Part shown: one piece after another, positions 26,639 to 34,017 of the stretch | Numbering within the stretch: the first letter of the stretch is position 1 | Layout: each line of letters opens with the position of its first letter | NCBI GenBank assembly: GCA_045588245.1 | Contig: JAZNDW010000011.1 | Coordinates: 1 to 64,000, forward strand | Origin: DTU064 sp045588245 | GTDB lineage: Bacteria > Bacillota > Clostridia > Oscillospirales > CAG-272 | Direction of reading: 5' to 3' | Length of the DNA: 64,000 nucleotides | Notes under the pieces: generated by a model | What the model was told of the DNA's origin: nothing | Databases searched by the model: none | What the model saw: the letters and a program-made list of their open reading frames with translations, nothing else | Made by a program: the position numbers and the translations under genes

Positions 26639-27610
26639 TCATTCATCGCCGAGAAAACGTGAAAGCTGACGGCTGACAGCACTGAGCATCGTCGTGAACG
26701 TACCGTAATCGTTTTCTTCGGAAACAAAATTTTCAATGATGTCGCTGTTGTCAAGGCTTATGTACTTCTCGTCAACGCCTGCGTTTTTGATCATGCCGAT
26801 CTCTTCGGCAAGACGTTCTATCTCAGCCAGGTCGTCGCGTTCCTCAAGCTCCAAACGAAGCTCCTCGGCTCTGTCGTTGAGCTCGGAAAGCTGACTTTCA
26901 AGCATATCGATCTGTTGCTGATATTCAAAATTCTTCATGATGCTGTGCACCATAAGGAAGAATACGAGCGCCAGCATAAGAATTATTACGATGAACTTCG
27001 GGAACGGTACGCGCTTGAATGCAACTTCGCGCGGACCGGATTCCGCCATCTGCCCCGACGTATCAAAGCCGCGGAACTTCACCTCAACGGGTGCAGGAGC
27101 GTTTTTCGCGCCCGTGTGTACGCGAGGTGCACTTCCTTGACGGCGAGCCGAAGCAACCTGCTGCTTCTGCTGCACGGGTCGTGTGGCGGCAACGTTTGCA
27201 CGAGCCTGCGGCTGCGGTGCGGTACGGTTTTGCGCCTCGCGCCGTTTTGCCGCATTTTCCGCGTTTACGTTAACGTTGGAATAGGGGCTGTATCTGTTAT
27301 CACGAACTTCGGGAGCCGCAGAAACGTTTGCTGCGGGCGCACGGCGCTCACCTTTGGCATTTGCCGATTCAGAATGGCGGGCAGGAACCGTCTTATAGAC
27401 ATCCTGCATAAGAGCAGAGGAGGTAGCGCGGTTATTCTGGCTTTGTCTGTCAGCGGCGCTTCTCGTGCGGAGTTTCGCGACGAATTGACTCGTCATATCG
27501 TCCGCACCGGGATACACGCGACGCACAGGCTGAGCAGAAGGTCTTCTATTCGGTTGTCTGTTTTCTCTCTGAGAATTGAAATTTCCGTTCGAATAACGCT
27601 CGTTTGTCAC
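26639..27610 (-). CDS. ftsL: FtsL-like divisome protein with long disordered N-terminus
   Basis: The 323-residue protein has about 200 hydrophilic residues rich in Asn, Gln, Arg, Ala and Pro, one membrane helix (about 205-224), a coiled coil (about 228-268) and an acidic end. A membrane helix followed by a leucine-zipper-like coil, placed between rsmH and ftsI, is the hallmark of FtsL, which bridges DivIB and the septal synthase. Typical FtsL is only about 100-120 residues, so the cytoplasmic extension is exceptional. The start is a GTG with AAGGA upstream. Identity comes from architecture and position. Confidence 0.75.
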   Translation of the reverse strand: MTNERYSNGNFNSQRENRQPNRRPSAQPVRRVYPGADDMTSQFVAKLRTRSAADRQSQNNRATSSALMQDVYKTVPARHSESANAKGERRAPAANVSAAPEVRDNRYSPYSNVNVNAENAAKRREAQNRTAPQPQARANVAATRPVQQKQQVASARRQGSAPRVHTGAKNAPAPVEVKFRGFDTSGQMAESGPREVAFKRVPFPKFIVIILMLALVFFLMVHSIMKNFEYQQQIDMLESQLSELNDRAEELRLELEERDDLAEIERLAEEIGMIKNAGVDEKYISLDNSDIIENFVSEENDYGTFTTMLSAVSRQLSRFLGDE

Positions 27611-27653
27611 GGTTTTCCTTGCCCTTTCTTAATGATTTTGATATACTTATTAA

Positions 27654-28667
27654 TTAGTCAATGCTGACACGTTCCGCCACGCGAAGCTTCGCGCTTTTTG
27701 AACGCTTGTTTACAGCGAGTTCTTCGACGCTTGCCGTTATCGGCTTTTTGTTAACAAGCTTGACCGTCGGCTTCTTTCCGCATACGCAAATGGGAAAATC
27801 GGGCGGACAGTCGCAGCCTTTCGCCGCGTCTGCGAATATTCTTTTAACGATCCTGTCTTCAAGTGAATGGAAAGTGATGACAGCAATCCTTCCTCCGGAT
27901 CGAAGCGCCGAAACAGCTGACGTCACAGCAGGTTCGATACCGTCAAGCTCGCCGTTAACTTCAATGCGGATTGCCTGAAACGTCCGCTTCGCGGGATGCG
28001 AACCCTTTTCTACCGACGCCGCGGGAACCGCGGACTTAATAAGCTCGGACAGCTCCGTTGTCGTTTCTATCGGAGCCGACCCCCTCGCCTCTACGATTCG
28101 GGACGCAATACGTGCGGCAAACTTTTCTTCGCCGTATTCAAAAATGATGCGCCGCAGTTCAGCTTCGTCGTAACCGTTCACTACCTCGTAAGCCGAAAGC
28201 TTGTCCTCACGGGACATTCTCATATCAAGCGGCGCCGATTTTTGCGAGCTGTACGAAAAACCTCTTTCGACCGTGTCGATCTGATGAGAGCTGATTCCTA
28301 GATCCATCAACACGCCGTCAACTTTATCTATACCGAGCCCCGACAGAATGGACTCAAGATTTCTGTAATTATCGTGAACGAGCGTCACCTTGTCGCCATA
28401 TTCGGCGAGTCGTTCGCGGCAAGCCGCGATCGCTTCGGCATCGCGGTCAATCGAGATGAGCCGCCCTGTCGTAAGTCTTTCCGCTATTTTAGAGGAATGA
28501 CCTCCGCCGCCCGCCGTGCAATCTACGTATATGCCGTCAGGCTTGATGTCTAGCCCTTCGATGCATTCCCACAGCATAACGGGTATGTGTGAAAATTCAC
28601 AGTTCGGCACCGTTACGTCTTCGCGAAGAGTTTCGCCCTCAACGTTCTTTTTGTGCTTCTTCTTCAT
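27654..28667 (-). CDS. rsmH: 16S rRNA (cytosine(1402)-N4)-methyltransferase
   Basis: RsmH (MraW) methylates N4 of C1402 in the ribosomal decoding centre. The 337-residue protein has HIPVMLWECIEGL, the SAM-binding motif VDCTAGGGGHSSKI, the GVLMDLGISSHQID motif and the late ITFHSLEDRIVKRIF signature. The ATG lies three bases after the mraZ stop, so translation is probably coupled. Confidence 0.98.
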   Translation of the reverse strand: MKKKHKKNVEGETLREDVTVPNCEFSHIPVMLWECIEGLDIKPDGIYVDCTAGGGGHSSKIAERLTTGRLISIDRDAEAIAACRERLAEYGDKVTLVHDNYRNLESILSGLGIDKVDGVLMDLGISSHQIDTVERGFSYSSQKSAPLDMRMSREDKLSAYEVVNGYDEAELRRIIFEYGEEKFAARIASRIVEARGSAPIETTTELSELIKSAVPAASVEKGSHPAKRTFQAIRIEVNGELDGIEPAVTSAVSALRSGGRIAVITFHSLEDRIVKRIFADAAKGCDCPPDFPICVCGKKPTVKLVNKKPITASVEELAVNKRSKSAKLRVAERVSID

Positions 28668-28670
28668 AAA

Positions 28671-29096
28671 TCAGAAGTTATATTTACGCATGATCTCGAT
28701 CAGAGCACCGATATTTTCTTCGTGCTTGCCCTTGTCGCGTCTTGCCTTATCCCAAATTTCTACGTGATCTCCAACGCCAATGATGTAAATATCCTTTTCG
28801 ATCCCCGCGTGCTCTTTAAGAGAAGCGGAAAGAACGATGCGTCCCTGCGCATCGGGCTTCGCATCCATCGTGGACGAAAAGATAAAGCGTATCAGCTCGC
28901 TTGCCTCGGTTGAAGGAAGCGACTTGAGTCTTGCGCTGTATTCGGTCCAGCCTTCTTCGGAGTAAACGGAAAGGCAACCGTCGGTATGACGTGTAACAAA
29001 CACTTTTTCGCCAAGCATTTCACGATACTTTGCAGGAATGAAGACTCTGTTCTTAGCATCCATCACCTGCAGATATTCGCCGACAAAGCAAACCAT
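28671..29096 (-). CDS. mraZ: Transcriptional regulator MraZ
   Basis: MraZ is an AbrB-fold DNA-binding repressor that controls the dcw operon it begins. The 141-residue protein has two SpoVT/AbrB-like repeats: the first around GEYLQVMDAKNRVFIPAKYRE, the second around STMDAKPDAQGRIVLSASLKEHAGI, each with the D-x-x-x-R signature. The ATG at 29096 has GGAGG seven bases upstream; the longer open frame has no support. GTGGTG-type boxes lie just upstream in its promoter. Confidence 0.97.
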   Translation of the reverse strand: MVCFVGEYLQVMDAKNRVFIPAKYREMLGEKVFVTRHTDGCLSVYSEEGWTEYSARLKSLPSTEASELIRFIFSSTMDAKPDAQGRIVLSASLKEHAGIEKDIYIIGVGDHVEIWDKARRDKGKHEENIGALIEIMRKYNF

Positions 29097-29141
29097 GCGC
29101 TTTCCTCCTCCGTTACTTTTTTTGTGTGGCATCACAATGCT

Positions 29142-29201
29142 TTTCGCACCACTCGCCACCACCTTGATGCTATTATAAATCTTTCGCACCACTTCTGTCA
29201 A
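29142..29201 (-). promoter_or_regulatory. dcw operon promoter with MraZ-type boxes
   Basis: TTGACA (29201..29196), an 18-base spacer and TATAAT (29177..29172) form the promoter. The 12-base direct repeat AGTGGTGCGAAA occurs twice with a 40-base period: once inside the spacer (29193..29182) and once downstream (29153..29142). A GGTGGTGG lies between them (29163..29156). MraZ binds repeated TGGG- or GTGG-type boxes in other bacteria, so these are probable operators. Confidence 0.7.
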
Positions 29202-29398
29202 TATAATTAACAAAAAAATAAGAACTATTTTTCGATTTTTCCGCTTAAAATATACGTTTCCCCGCCTTTTTCGCGCACGATGCGATTTTTATTTCACCGC
29301 AGAGCGACTTTTTTCGTTTTTATCTTACACAATTGAATAATTCCGTCTTTTATACGATCGCATTTTCCGATCGGTTATTTTCAAAATAAATCCAAAAT
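29202..29398. other. AT-rich spacer between coaD terminator and dcw promoter
   Basis: I see no ORF, RNA gene or further promoter of note in this AT-rich stretch. Confidence 0.5.
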
Positions 29399-29430
29399 AA
29401 AAAAACGAACAGCCGCAGCTGTTCGTTTTT
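29399..29430 (-). terminator. coaD operon terminator
   Basis: A 13-bp stem, AAAAACGAACAGC/GCTGTTCGTTTTT, with a 4-base loop is followed on the minus strand by a T-rich tract. Confidence 0.85.
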
Positions 29431-29441
29431 TGTTCCGACAG

Positions 29442-29930
29442 TTACATATTCGATTTTAGCTTCCGTAACGCTTCGAGCGTCGCCGGCGAAAGCGCAAGTT
29501 CAGCTTTTCCGTATATGATCAGGTCACGCGCATACGTCGAGCTGTAATGGGACAGCTCTGCACGCGCAGGCAAAACGACCGTTTCAATTCCGTCCAACTC
29601 ACGGTTGATCGCCGCCATCGCAGACTCCGATTCAAATTCAGATGCGGTACGCGCTCCGCGTACAATTATGCCGATCCCGCGTTCGCGGGCATAGTCAACG
29701 AGCAGACCGCGGCAGATCTCGACCTTTACGTTGTCAACACCGTCAAGCGCCGATACCGCCGCCGAGGCAAGCGCCAGCCTTTCCTCGGCGGAAAACATTC
29801 CGCCTCTCTTTTCCGTGTTGCAGCACACCGCAACGTATACCTCATCAAACATCACCGAAGCACGTTTGACAATATCAAGGTGCCCTACCGTTATCGGATC
29901 AAAGCTGCCCGATATCACAGCTTTTCTCAT
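29442..29930 (-). CDS. coaD: Phosphopantetheine adenylyltransferase
   Basis: CoaD makes dephospho-CoA from 4'-phosphopantetheine and ATP, the fourth step of CoA synthesis. The 162-residue nucleotidyltransferase starts MRKAVISGSFDPITVGHLDI, with the T/HxGH ATP motif. It has IIVRGARTASEFESE for pantetheine binding and SSTYARDLI in place of the usual ISSS-VRE. The ATG at 29930 follows GGAGG by seven bases, two bases past the rsmD stop. It ends the uvrC-rsmD-coaD operon. Confidence 0.97.
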   Translation of the reverse strand: MRKAVISGSFDPITVGHLDIVKRASVMFDEVYVAVCCNTEKRGGMFSAEERLALASAAVSALDGVDNVKVEICRGLLVDYARERGIGIIVRGARTASEFESESAMAAINRELDGIETVVLPARAELSHYSSTYARDLIIYGKAELALSPATLEALRKLKSNM

Positions 29931-29932
29931 CG

Positions 29933-30514
29933 TCACGCCTCCTCGTCCTCGCCAACCTCGGCAGGCGTCAGAAGTGTGATCCACGCTTTGCCATAGTTAG
30001 ACGATCGCATAACTTTGTATTTTGCCTCAAGAGCACCATCGCCGCCGAAGACGTTGCCGTCCGCATTTTCGCAAACGATAATGGCATTTTTATTGGCGAT
30101 GCCTCCTCTGTCGATCAGTTCAAGTGCACGCTTCATACAGTCACTTTTATAAGGCGGATCAAGGAAAATTATATCAAAGCTCTCCTTGCCCGCAGAGCGT
30201 TTCAAAAACGCTTCGTACTCCATCGCGGATATTCTGCATCTGTCGAATAACCCCGTCGTCTTTGCATTCGTTTTAATAACGTTAACGGCTTCGACGGACA
30301 CATCAAGAATGACGGCGAGTGACGCGCCGCGCGAAACAGCTTCAAGTCCGAGCTGTCCAGAGCCACCGAAAAGATCGAGAACACGTCTGCCCTCAATATC
30401 AAACTGTATCATTGAAAATACGGCTTCCTTGACTCGCTCGCCCGTAGGACGTGTAGCCTCTCCTTCAAGCGTGATGAGCTTTTTGCCTCTTGCTTCACCT
30501 GTTATGATTCTCAT
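29933..30514 (-). CDS. rsmD: 16S rRNA (guanine(966)-N2)-methyltransferase
   Basis: RsmD methylates G966 of 16S rRNA. The 193-residue protein has the typical opening MRIITGEARGKKL, the GERVKEAVFSMI helix, the SAM motif VLDLFGGSGQLGLEA and the catalytic DPPY in IIFLDPPYKSD. AGGAG lies seven bases before the ATG. The rsmD-coaD pairing is widespread in Firmicutes. Confidence 0.97.
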   Translation of the reverse strand: MRIITGEARGKKLITLEGEATRPTGERVKEAVFSMIQFDIEGRRVLDLFGGSGQLGLEAVSRGASLAVILDVSVEAVNVIKTNAKTTGLFDRCRISAMEYEAFLKRSAGKESFDIIFLDPPYKSDCMKRALELIDRGGIANKNAIIVCENADGNVFGGDGALEAKYKVMRSSNYGKAWITLLTPAEVGEDEEA

Positions 30515-30528
30515 AATGTTTCTCCTAT

Positions 30529-32403
30529 CTACTTTTTGTGCAGGAATTCGTACACCGCCTCGGCGTCACCTCTGCTGATACCGCGGATCGCCGCGATAGC
30601 ATCGACGTCGGCTTCGAACAGCGCCGCCATCGTCCCGAAATGAGACATGATTGCCTTCGCCTTCGCAGGACCTATACCGTGCACCGTCACGAGTGACGAG
30701 CGCGAAAGCGTCTTCGATTTTGCGCGCTTCATGCTTGAAACGGTGAATCTGTGAACTTCCTCACTTAGCTTATATATGAATTGGAACACCGCCTGCTCGC
30801 GTGCTATGCTGATCTCCTCAGTCTGTCCTGCGATAGCACGGCTTTTATGGTGCTCGTCCTTTACCATTCCGAAAACGGGGACGGTTACTCCGAGCTCGCA
30901 AAACAGCTCTCTGATAACGCCGACGTGTCCCTTGCCGCCGTCGAGCAGTATCAGATCGGGCATATCTCCCCATTCGGGATGCGCCATCCTGCGCCGCAAG
31001 GCTTCCGCCATGGCGGCATAATCGTCAGGCTCGCGTTGCCCCTCAATAGAAAACAACCGGTACGCCGATTTTTTGAGTTTTCCTCCCTCGGCAACGATCA
31101 TCCCTGCCGTTATATGCTCAGAGCCGAGATTCGATATGTCGTAGCACTCGATCCGTTCAGGCACCGTTTCAAGCCCCAGCATCGACGCAAGCTTGACTAA
31201 GACCTCAAGGTCCGTTTTCGCTCTCGCCTGATAAAGCTCAGCCGCGTGACGTGCATTTTCAAGCGCAAGATGAACGAGCCTGCGCCCGTCACCGCGCTCA
31301 GGCGTGCGTAACGACACACGATGTCCTGCACGCATGGACAGATACTCCGTCATTAGCGCACGGTCCCCATCCGTCATATCGAACGACACGAGCACCTCGT
31401 GCGGAATGTACTCACGAGATGAATAAAGCATCGTCAGAAAATCAACCATGCCGTCCTCGCCCGAAATCCCGTCGGGTGAAAGGAGCTTATCGGCACCGAA
31501 CTCAAAATTCTGTCTGTCGGCAACGGCACCGCCGCGAATAACGAGTAGTGTCGCGCACGAGGAAATGCCATCCGCATCCTCATAATAAGCTATAACGTCC
31601 CTTTCAACGTCGGGCGATGCGACGACGTTTTGACGTTCGCGCAGCCGTTCGAGCGAAGAAATGCTGTCACGGCAACGTGCCGCCGCTTCAAAATTTTCCT
31701 CCTCGGCATAGGCGAGCATACGCTCGCGAAGCGCCGACACGGCGCCTTTTATATCACCGCGCAAGACCGTAATAACGTCGCGTAGCACTTGCTTATATTC
31801 TTCCGAGGTGATCCTGCCGCGGCAGACGCCGGAGCATCGCCCCATCTGATCGTAAACGCAAGAGCCAACGCGCCCGATATCGCGCGGAAACTCATATTTA
31901 CACGTCGGCAGAGAAAATATACGCTCCATCGACGTGATAATATCGCGCACGGCGGCAGCAGACGAATACGGTCCGAAATAGAGTGCCTCCGTCGATTTTT
32001 CCGCGCCGCGCTTGCGCGTCATCATAAGCCGCGGAAAATCGTCGCAAACGCTTAGCTTGATGTAAGGGTACGCTTTTGCATCCTTGAGCTTGATGTTATA
32101 TTTCGGCTCGTTTTGCTTGATAAGCGAGGCTTCAAGCGTCAGCGCCTCCATCTCAGTTTCGCAAACTATCGTTTCAAAGCGTTCGACAGACGCCACCATA
32201 CGCTCCGTTTTGACAGCGTGCTCCGTGTTGGCAAAATATTGAGACACACGGCTCTTGAGCGCGCGTGATTTACCAACGTAAACGATCCTGTCATTCTTAT
32301 CGCGCATGATGTAAACGCCAAACGTCATAGGAAGCTCCATAGCTTCTCGGTAGAGCCTGTCGAGCCGTTCGTTATTCTCTTTACTGTTTTTATTTCTTTT
32401 CAT
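30529..32403 (-). CDS. uvrC: Excinuclease ABC subunit C
   Basis: UvrC makes the two incisions around UvrB-bound DNA lesions. The order is: an N-terminal GIY-YIG nuclease (FGVYIMRDKNDRIVYVGKS, near residue 30), a Cys-containing linker, a UVR motif that binds UvrB (around residues 205-240), an RNase H-like C-terminal nuclease (ECYDISNLGSEH) and a helix-hairpin-helix pair at the end (VHGIGPAKAKAIMSHF). The length of 624 is normal. The ATG has no clear ribosome site. It heads uvrC-rsmD-coaD with its own promoter. Confidence 0.98.
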   Translation of the reverse strand: MKRNKNSKENNERLDRLYREAMELPMTFGVYIMRDKNDRIVYVGKSRALKSRVSQYFANTEHAVKTERMVASVERFETIVCETEMEALTLEASLIKQNEPKYNIKLKDAKAYPYIKLSVCDDFPRLMMTRKRGAEKSTEALYFGPYSSAAAVRDIITSMERIFSLPTCKYEFPRDIGRVGSCVYDQMGRCSGVCRGRITSEEYKQVLRDVITVLRGDIKGAVSALRERMLAYAEEENFEAAARCRDSISSLERLRERQNVVASPDVERDVIAYYEDADGISSCATLLVIRGGAVADRQNFEFGADKLLSPDGISGEDGMVDFLTMLYSSREYIPHEVLVSFDMTDGDRALMTEYLSMRAGHRVSLRTPERGDGRRLVHLALENARHAAELYQARAKTDLEVLVKLASMLGLETVPERIECYDISNLGSEHITAGMIVAEGGKLKKSAYRLFSIEGQREPDDYAAMAEALRRRMAHPEWGDMPDLILLDGGKGHVGVIRELFCELGVTVPVFGMVKDEHHKSRAIAGQTEEISIAREQAVFQFIYKLSEEVHRFTVSSMKRAKSKTLSRSSLVTVHGIGPAKAKAIMSHFGTMAALFEADVDAIAAIRGISRGDAEAVYEFLHKK

Positions 32404-32456
32404 CGCATCAGTTAATACACTTACTCACAATAAACGAGTATAAAGGTTTACACTAC

Positions 32457-32485
32457 ATTATAGCCCAAAATCCGCCCATAAGCAA
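32457..32485 (-). promoter_or_regulatory. uvrC operon promoter
   Basis: TTGCTT (32485..32480), a 17-base spacer and TATAAT (32462..32457) lie about 55 bases before uvrC, just past the ptsH terminator. Confidence 0.65.
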
Positions 32486-32505
32486 TAGCGAGAAAAATAA
32501 AACAA

Positions 32506-32536
32506 AAAGCGGACACATAAAAAATGCGTCCGCTTT
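32506..32536 (-). terminator. ptsH terminator
   Basis: AAAGCGGAC pairs with GTCCGCTTT, with an inner CAT/ATG. On the minus strand the stem is followed by TTTTTGTTTT. Confidence 0.8.
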
Positions 32537-32554
32537 GGATTCTGTCTTAAAATT

Positions 32555-32818
32555 TTACTCGGAAAAGCCTGTTTCGATAAGAGCCGAGAGCCCTGCGATA
32601 GCTTCTTCTTCGTCGATACCATCTGCGATGATCTCAATAGTCGATCCCTGGTTAACACCGAGAGAAAGAACACCGAGAAGGCTCTTTGCATTTACCTTGC
32701 CGCCTTCGCACTGTATCCAAATGGAGCAAGAATAGCTGTTCGTCTTCTGAATAAAATATGTAGCGGGTCTGGCGTGCAGTCCAACGTTATTTTCAATCGT
32801 TACGCTCTTTGAAATCAT
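32555..32818 (-). CDS. ptsH: Phosphocarrier protein HPr
   Basis: HPr passes phosphate from enzyme I to sugar-specific EIIA proteins and, in Firmicutes, signals to CcpA when phosphorylated on Ser46. The 87-residue protein has His15 in GLHARPA and Ser46 in NAKSLLGVLSLGV, so both sites are present. The ATG at 32818 follows GGAGG by five bases and gives the normal HPr length. It is a single-gene unit with promoter and terminator. A Crh-like or NPr role is less likely because His15 is intact. Confidence 0.93.
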   Translation of the reverse strand: MISKSVTIENNVGLHARPATYFIQKTNSYSCSIWIQCEGGKVNAKSLLGVLSLGVNQGSTIEIIADGIDEEEAIAGLSALIETGFSE

Positions 32819-32884
32819 AACATCCTCCAAGGTTATTAGTCTTTTATATAATGCCGTAAAAAGCGTTATTTTTCGGTATTTAAC

Positions 32885-32913
32885 ATTATATCAAAAAGAA
32901 CTTCTGAAATCAA
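32885..32913 (-). promoter_or_regulatory. ptsH promoter
   Basis: TTGATT (32913..32908), a 17-base spacer and TATAAT (32890..32885) lie about 65 bases before the ptsH start. Confidence 0.7.
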
Positions 32914-32998
32914 TGGTACATATTAATGTATTTTCATACAAAAAGCTACCTTATTTTAAGCACTTTTTCACTATGAACGCTTATTTCCAAAAAGCCCG

Positions 32999-33496
32999 TT
33001 ATGATATCGAAGATACGTCCGTCACCAATGCCGTGACAAAAATGTCACCGTTTTCGATCGTAATATACACTCCCGCCGTCAATGGCATCTCCCCTGCCAG
33101 AAGGAACATCCCATCCTTATAGTATCCGTTCACACGGACGACTCCGCGGCAGTCAATGCGTCCGCTTTCTTCGTCGTGATACGAAATGACGAGATCGCCG
33201 TTTTCGTTCTCGGTGTAATACTGTGCAGGCGTCACAGTGAAGTCTTCAATCACCTCGCCCTCCGCACCGATTCCGGCAAGTGTAAAGCTCTCGCCGGACA
33301 CGAAATATTCGGACGACATTCCCTCAATATCCGTTATGAGCAGTGAAATTGCCGCCGTCGTATATTCGGGTTTTGACGCAAGCAATCCGTTTTCTTCGGT
33401 CAAAAGATATCTTGACACAACGCCGACGATGCAAACCAGCACCAGCACGGCTAAAAACAGATCAAGCACACCGAAGGATATTTTTCTTTTCTGCAT
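32999..33496 (-). CDS. DUF4330-like membrane-anchored protein (copy 2)
   Basis: The 165-residue protein has a basic start (MQKRKISFGVLDLFLAVLVL), one membrane helix (about 10-30) and an external beta-rich domain. It resembles the adjacent upstream gene in length and layout, so the two look like tandem paralogs of the DUF4330 kind. AGGAG lies six bases before the ATG. It is the last gene of the rimM-trmD-Wzy-like operon. No function is known to me; linkage to a Wzy-like polymerase hints at surface glycan work. Confidence 0.5.
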   Translation of the reverse strand: MQKRKISFGVLDLFLAVLVLVCIVGVVSRYLLTEENGLLASKPEYTTAAISLLITDIEGMSSEYFVSGESFTLAGIGAEGEVIEDFTVTPAQYYTENENGDLVISYHDEESGRIDCRGVVRVNGYYKDGMFLLAGEMPLTAGVYITIENGDIFVTALVTDVSSIS

Positions 33497-33523
33497 ATCA
33501 ATCTCCTAACAATTCCACGTCAT

Positions 33524-33982
33524 TCACTTGCCCGTATCGATGCAAACACCCTCAAAGGCAAAGTTTACCGTTCTGAAGGAATATTTCCCCTCGACCTTGA
33601 TCGTAGAGCCCGAAATCACAATCTCGTCCGCATCGGCAGATTCAGCCTCAACCGTAACGTATAAATCATACATACCGGGTATCGTTTGCCCCGTCAGTGC
33701 AGACACCGCCGACGCAACCTCGCAAGCACGCACCGTGCCCATGTAAACTCCGTCATAAGAGTAGACCTCGTCTCCCGCGGCGATTCTGTCCGAAAACTCC
33801 GCGCGCACCTCTGTGACCTTGATGACGTAGCTGACATCATATTCCTCCGTTTCCGTATCGGTAAAAACAAACCGATATGCAAGAACGGCAACGAGCGCGA
33901 TGATCACGAAGATCAAAACGTCTATAAGCGTTATTCCGATGCGCCTGTTTTCCGCATCGGATCTTTCTTTTTTATAATTCAT
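33524..33982 (-). CDS. DUF4330-like membrane-anchored protein (copy 1)
   Basis: The 152-residue protein begins MNYKKERSDAENRRIGITLI, followed by one membrane helix (about 18-37) and an extracytoplasmic domain with a DEVYSYDGVYMGTV motif. The ATG at 33982 has GGAGG eight bases upstream. The longer open frame overlaps the preceding gene and is less likely. It matches the DUF4330 pattern (short cytoplasmic N-terminus, single helix, small beta domain). Function is unknown. Confidence 0.55.
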   Translation of the reverse strand: MNYKKERSDAENRRIGITLIDVLIFVIIALVAVLAYRFVFTDTETEEYDVSYVIKVTEVRAEFSDRIAAGDEVYSYDGVYMGTVRACEVASAVSALTGQTIPGMYDLYVTVEAESADADEIVISGSTIKVEGKYSFRTVNFAFEGVCIDTGK

Positions 33983-34017
33983 AATTATTTCCTCCACGCC
34001 GTGATAGGCACCGTCCG

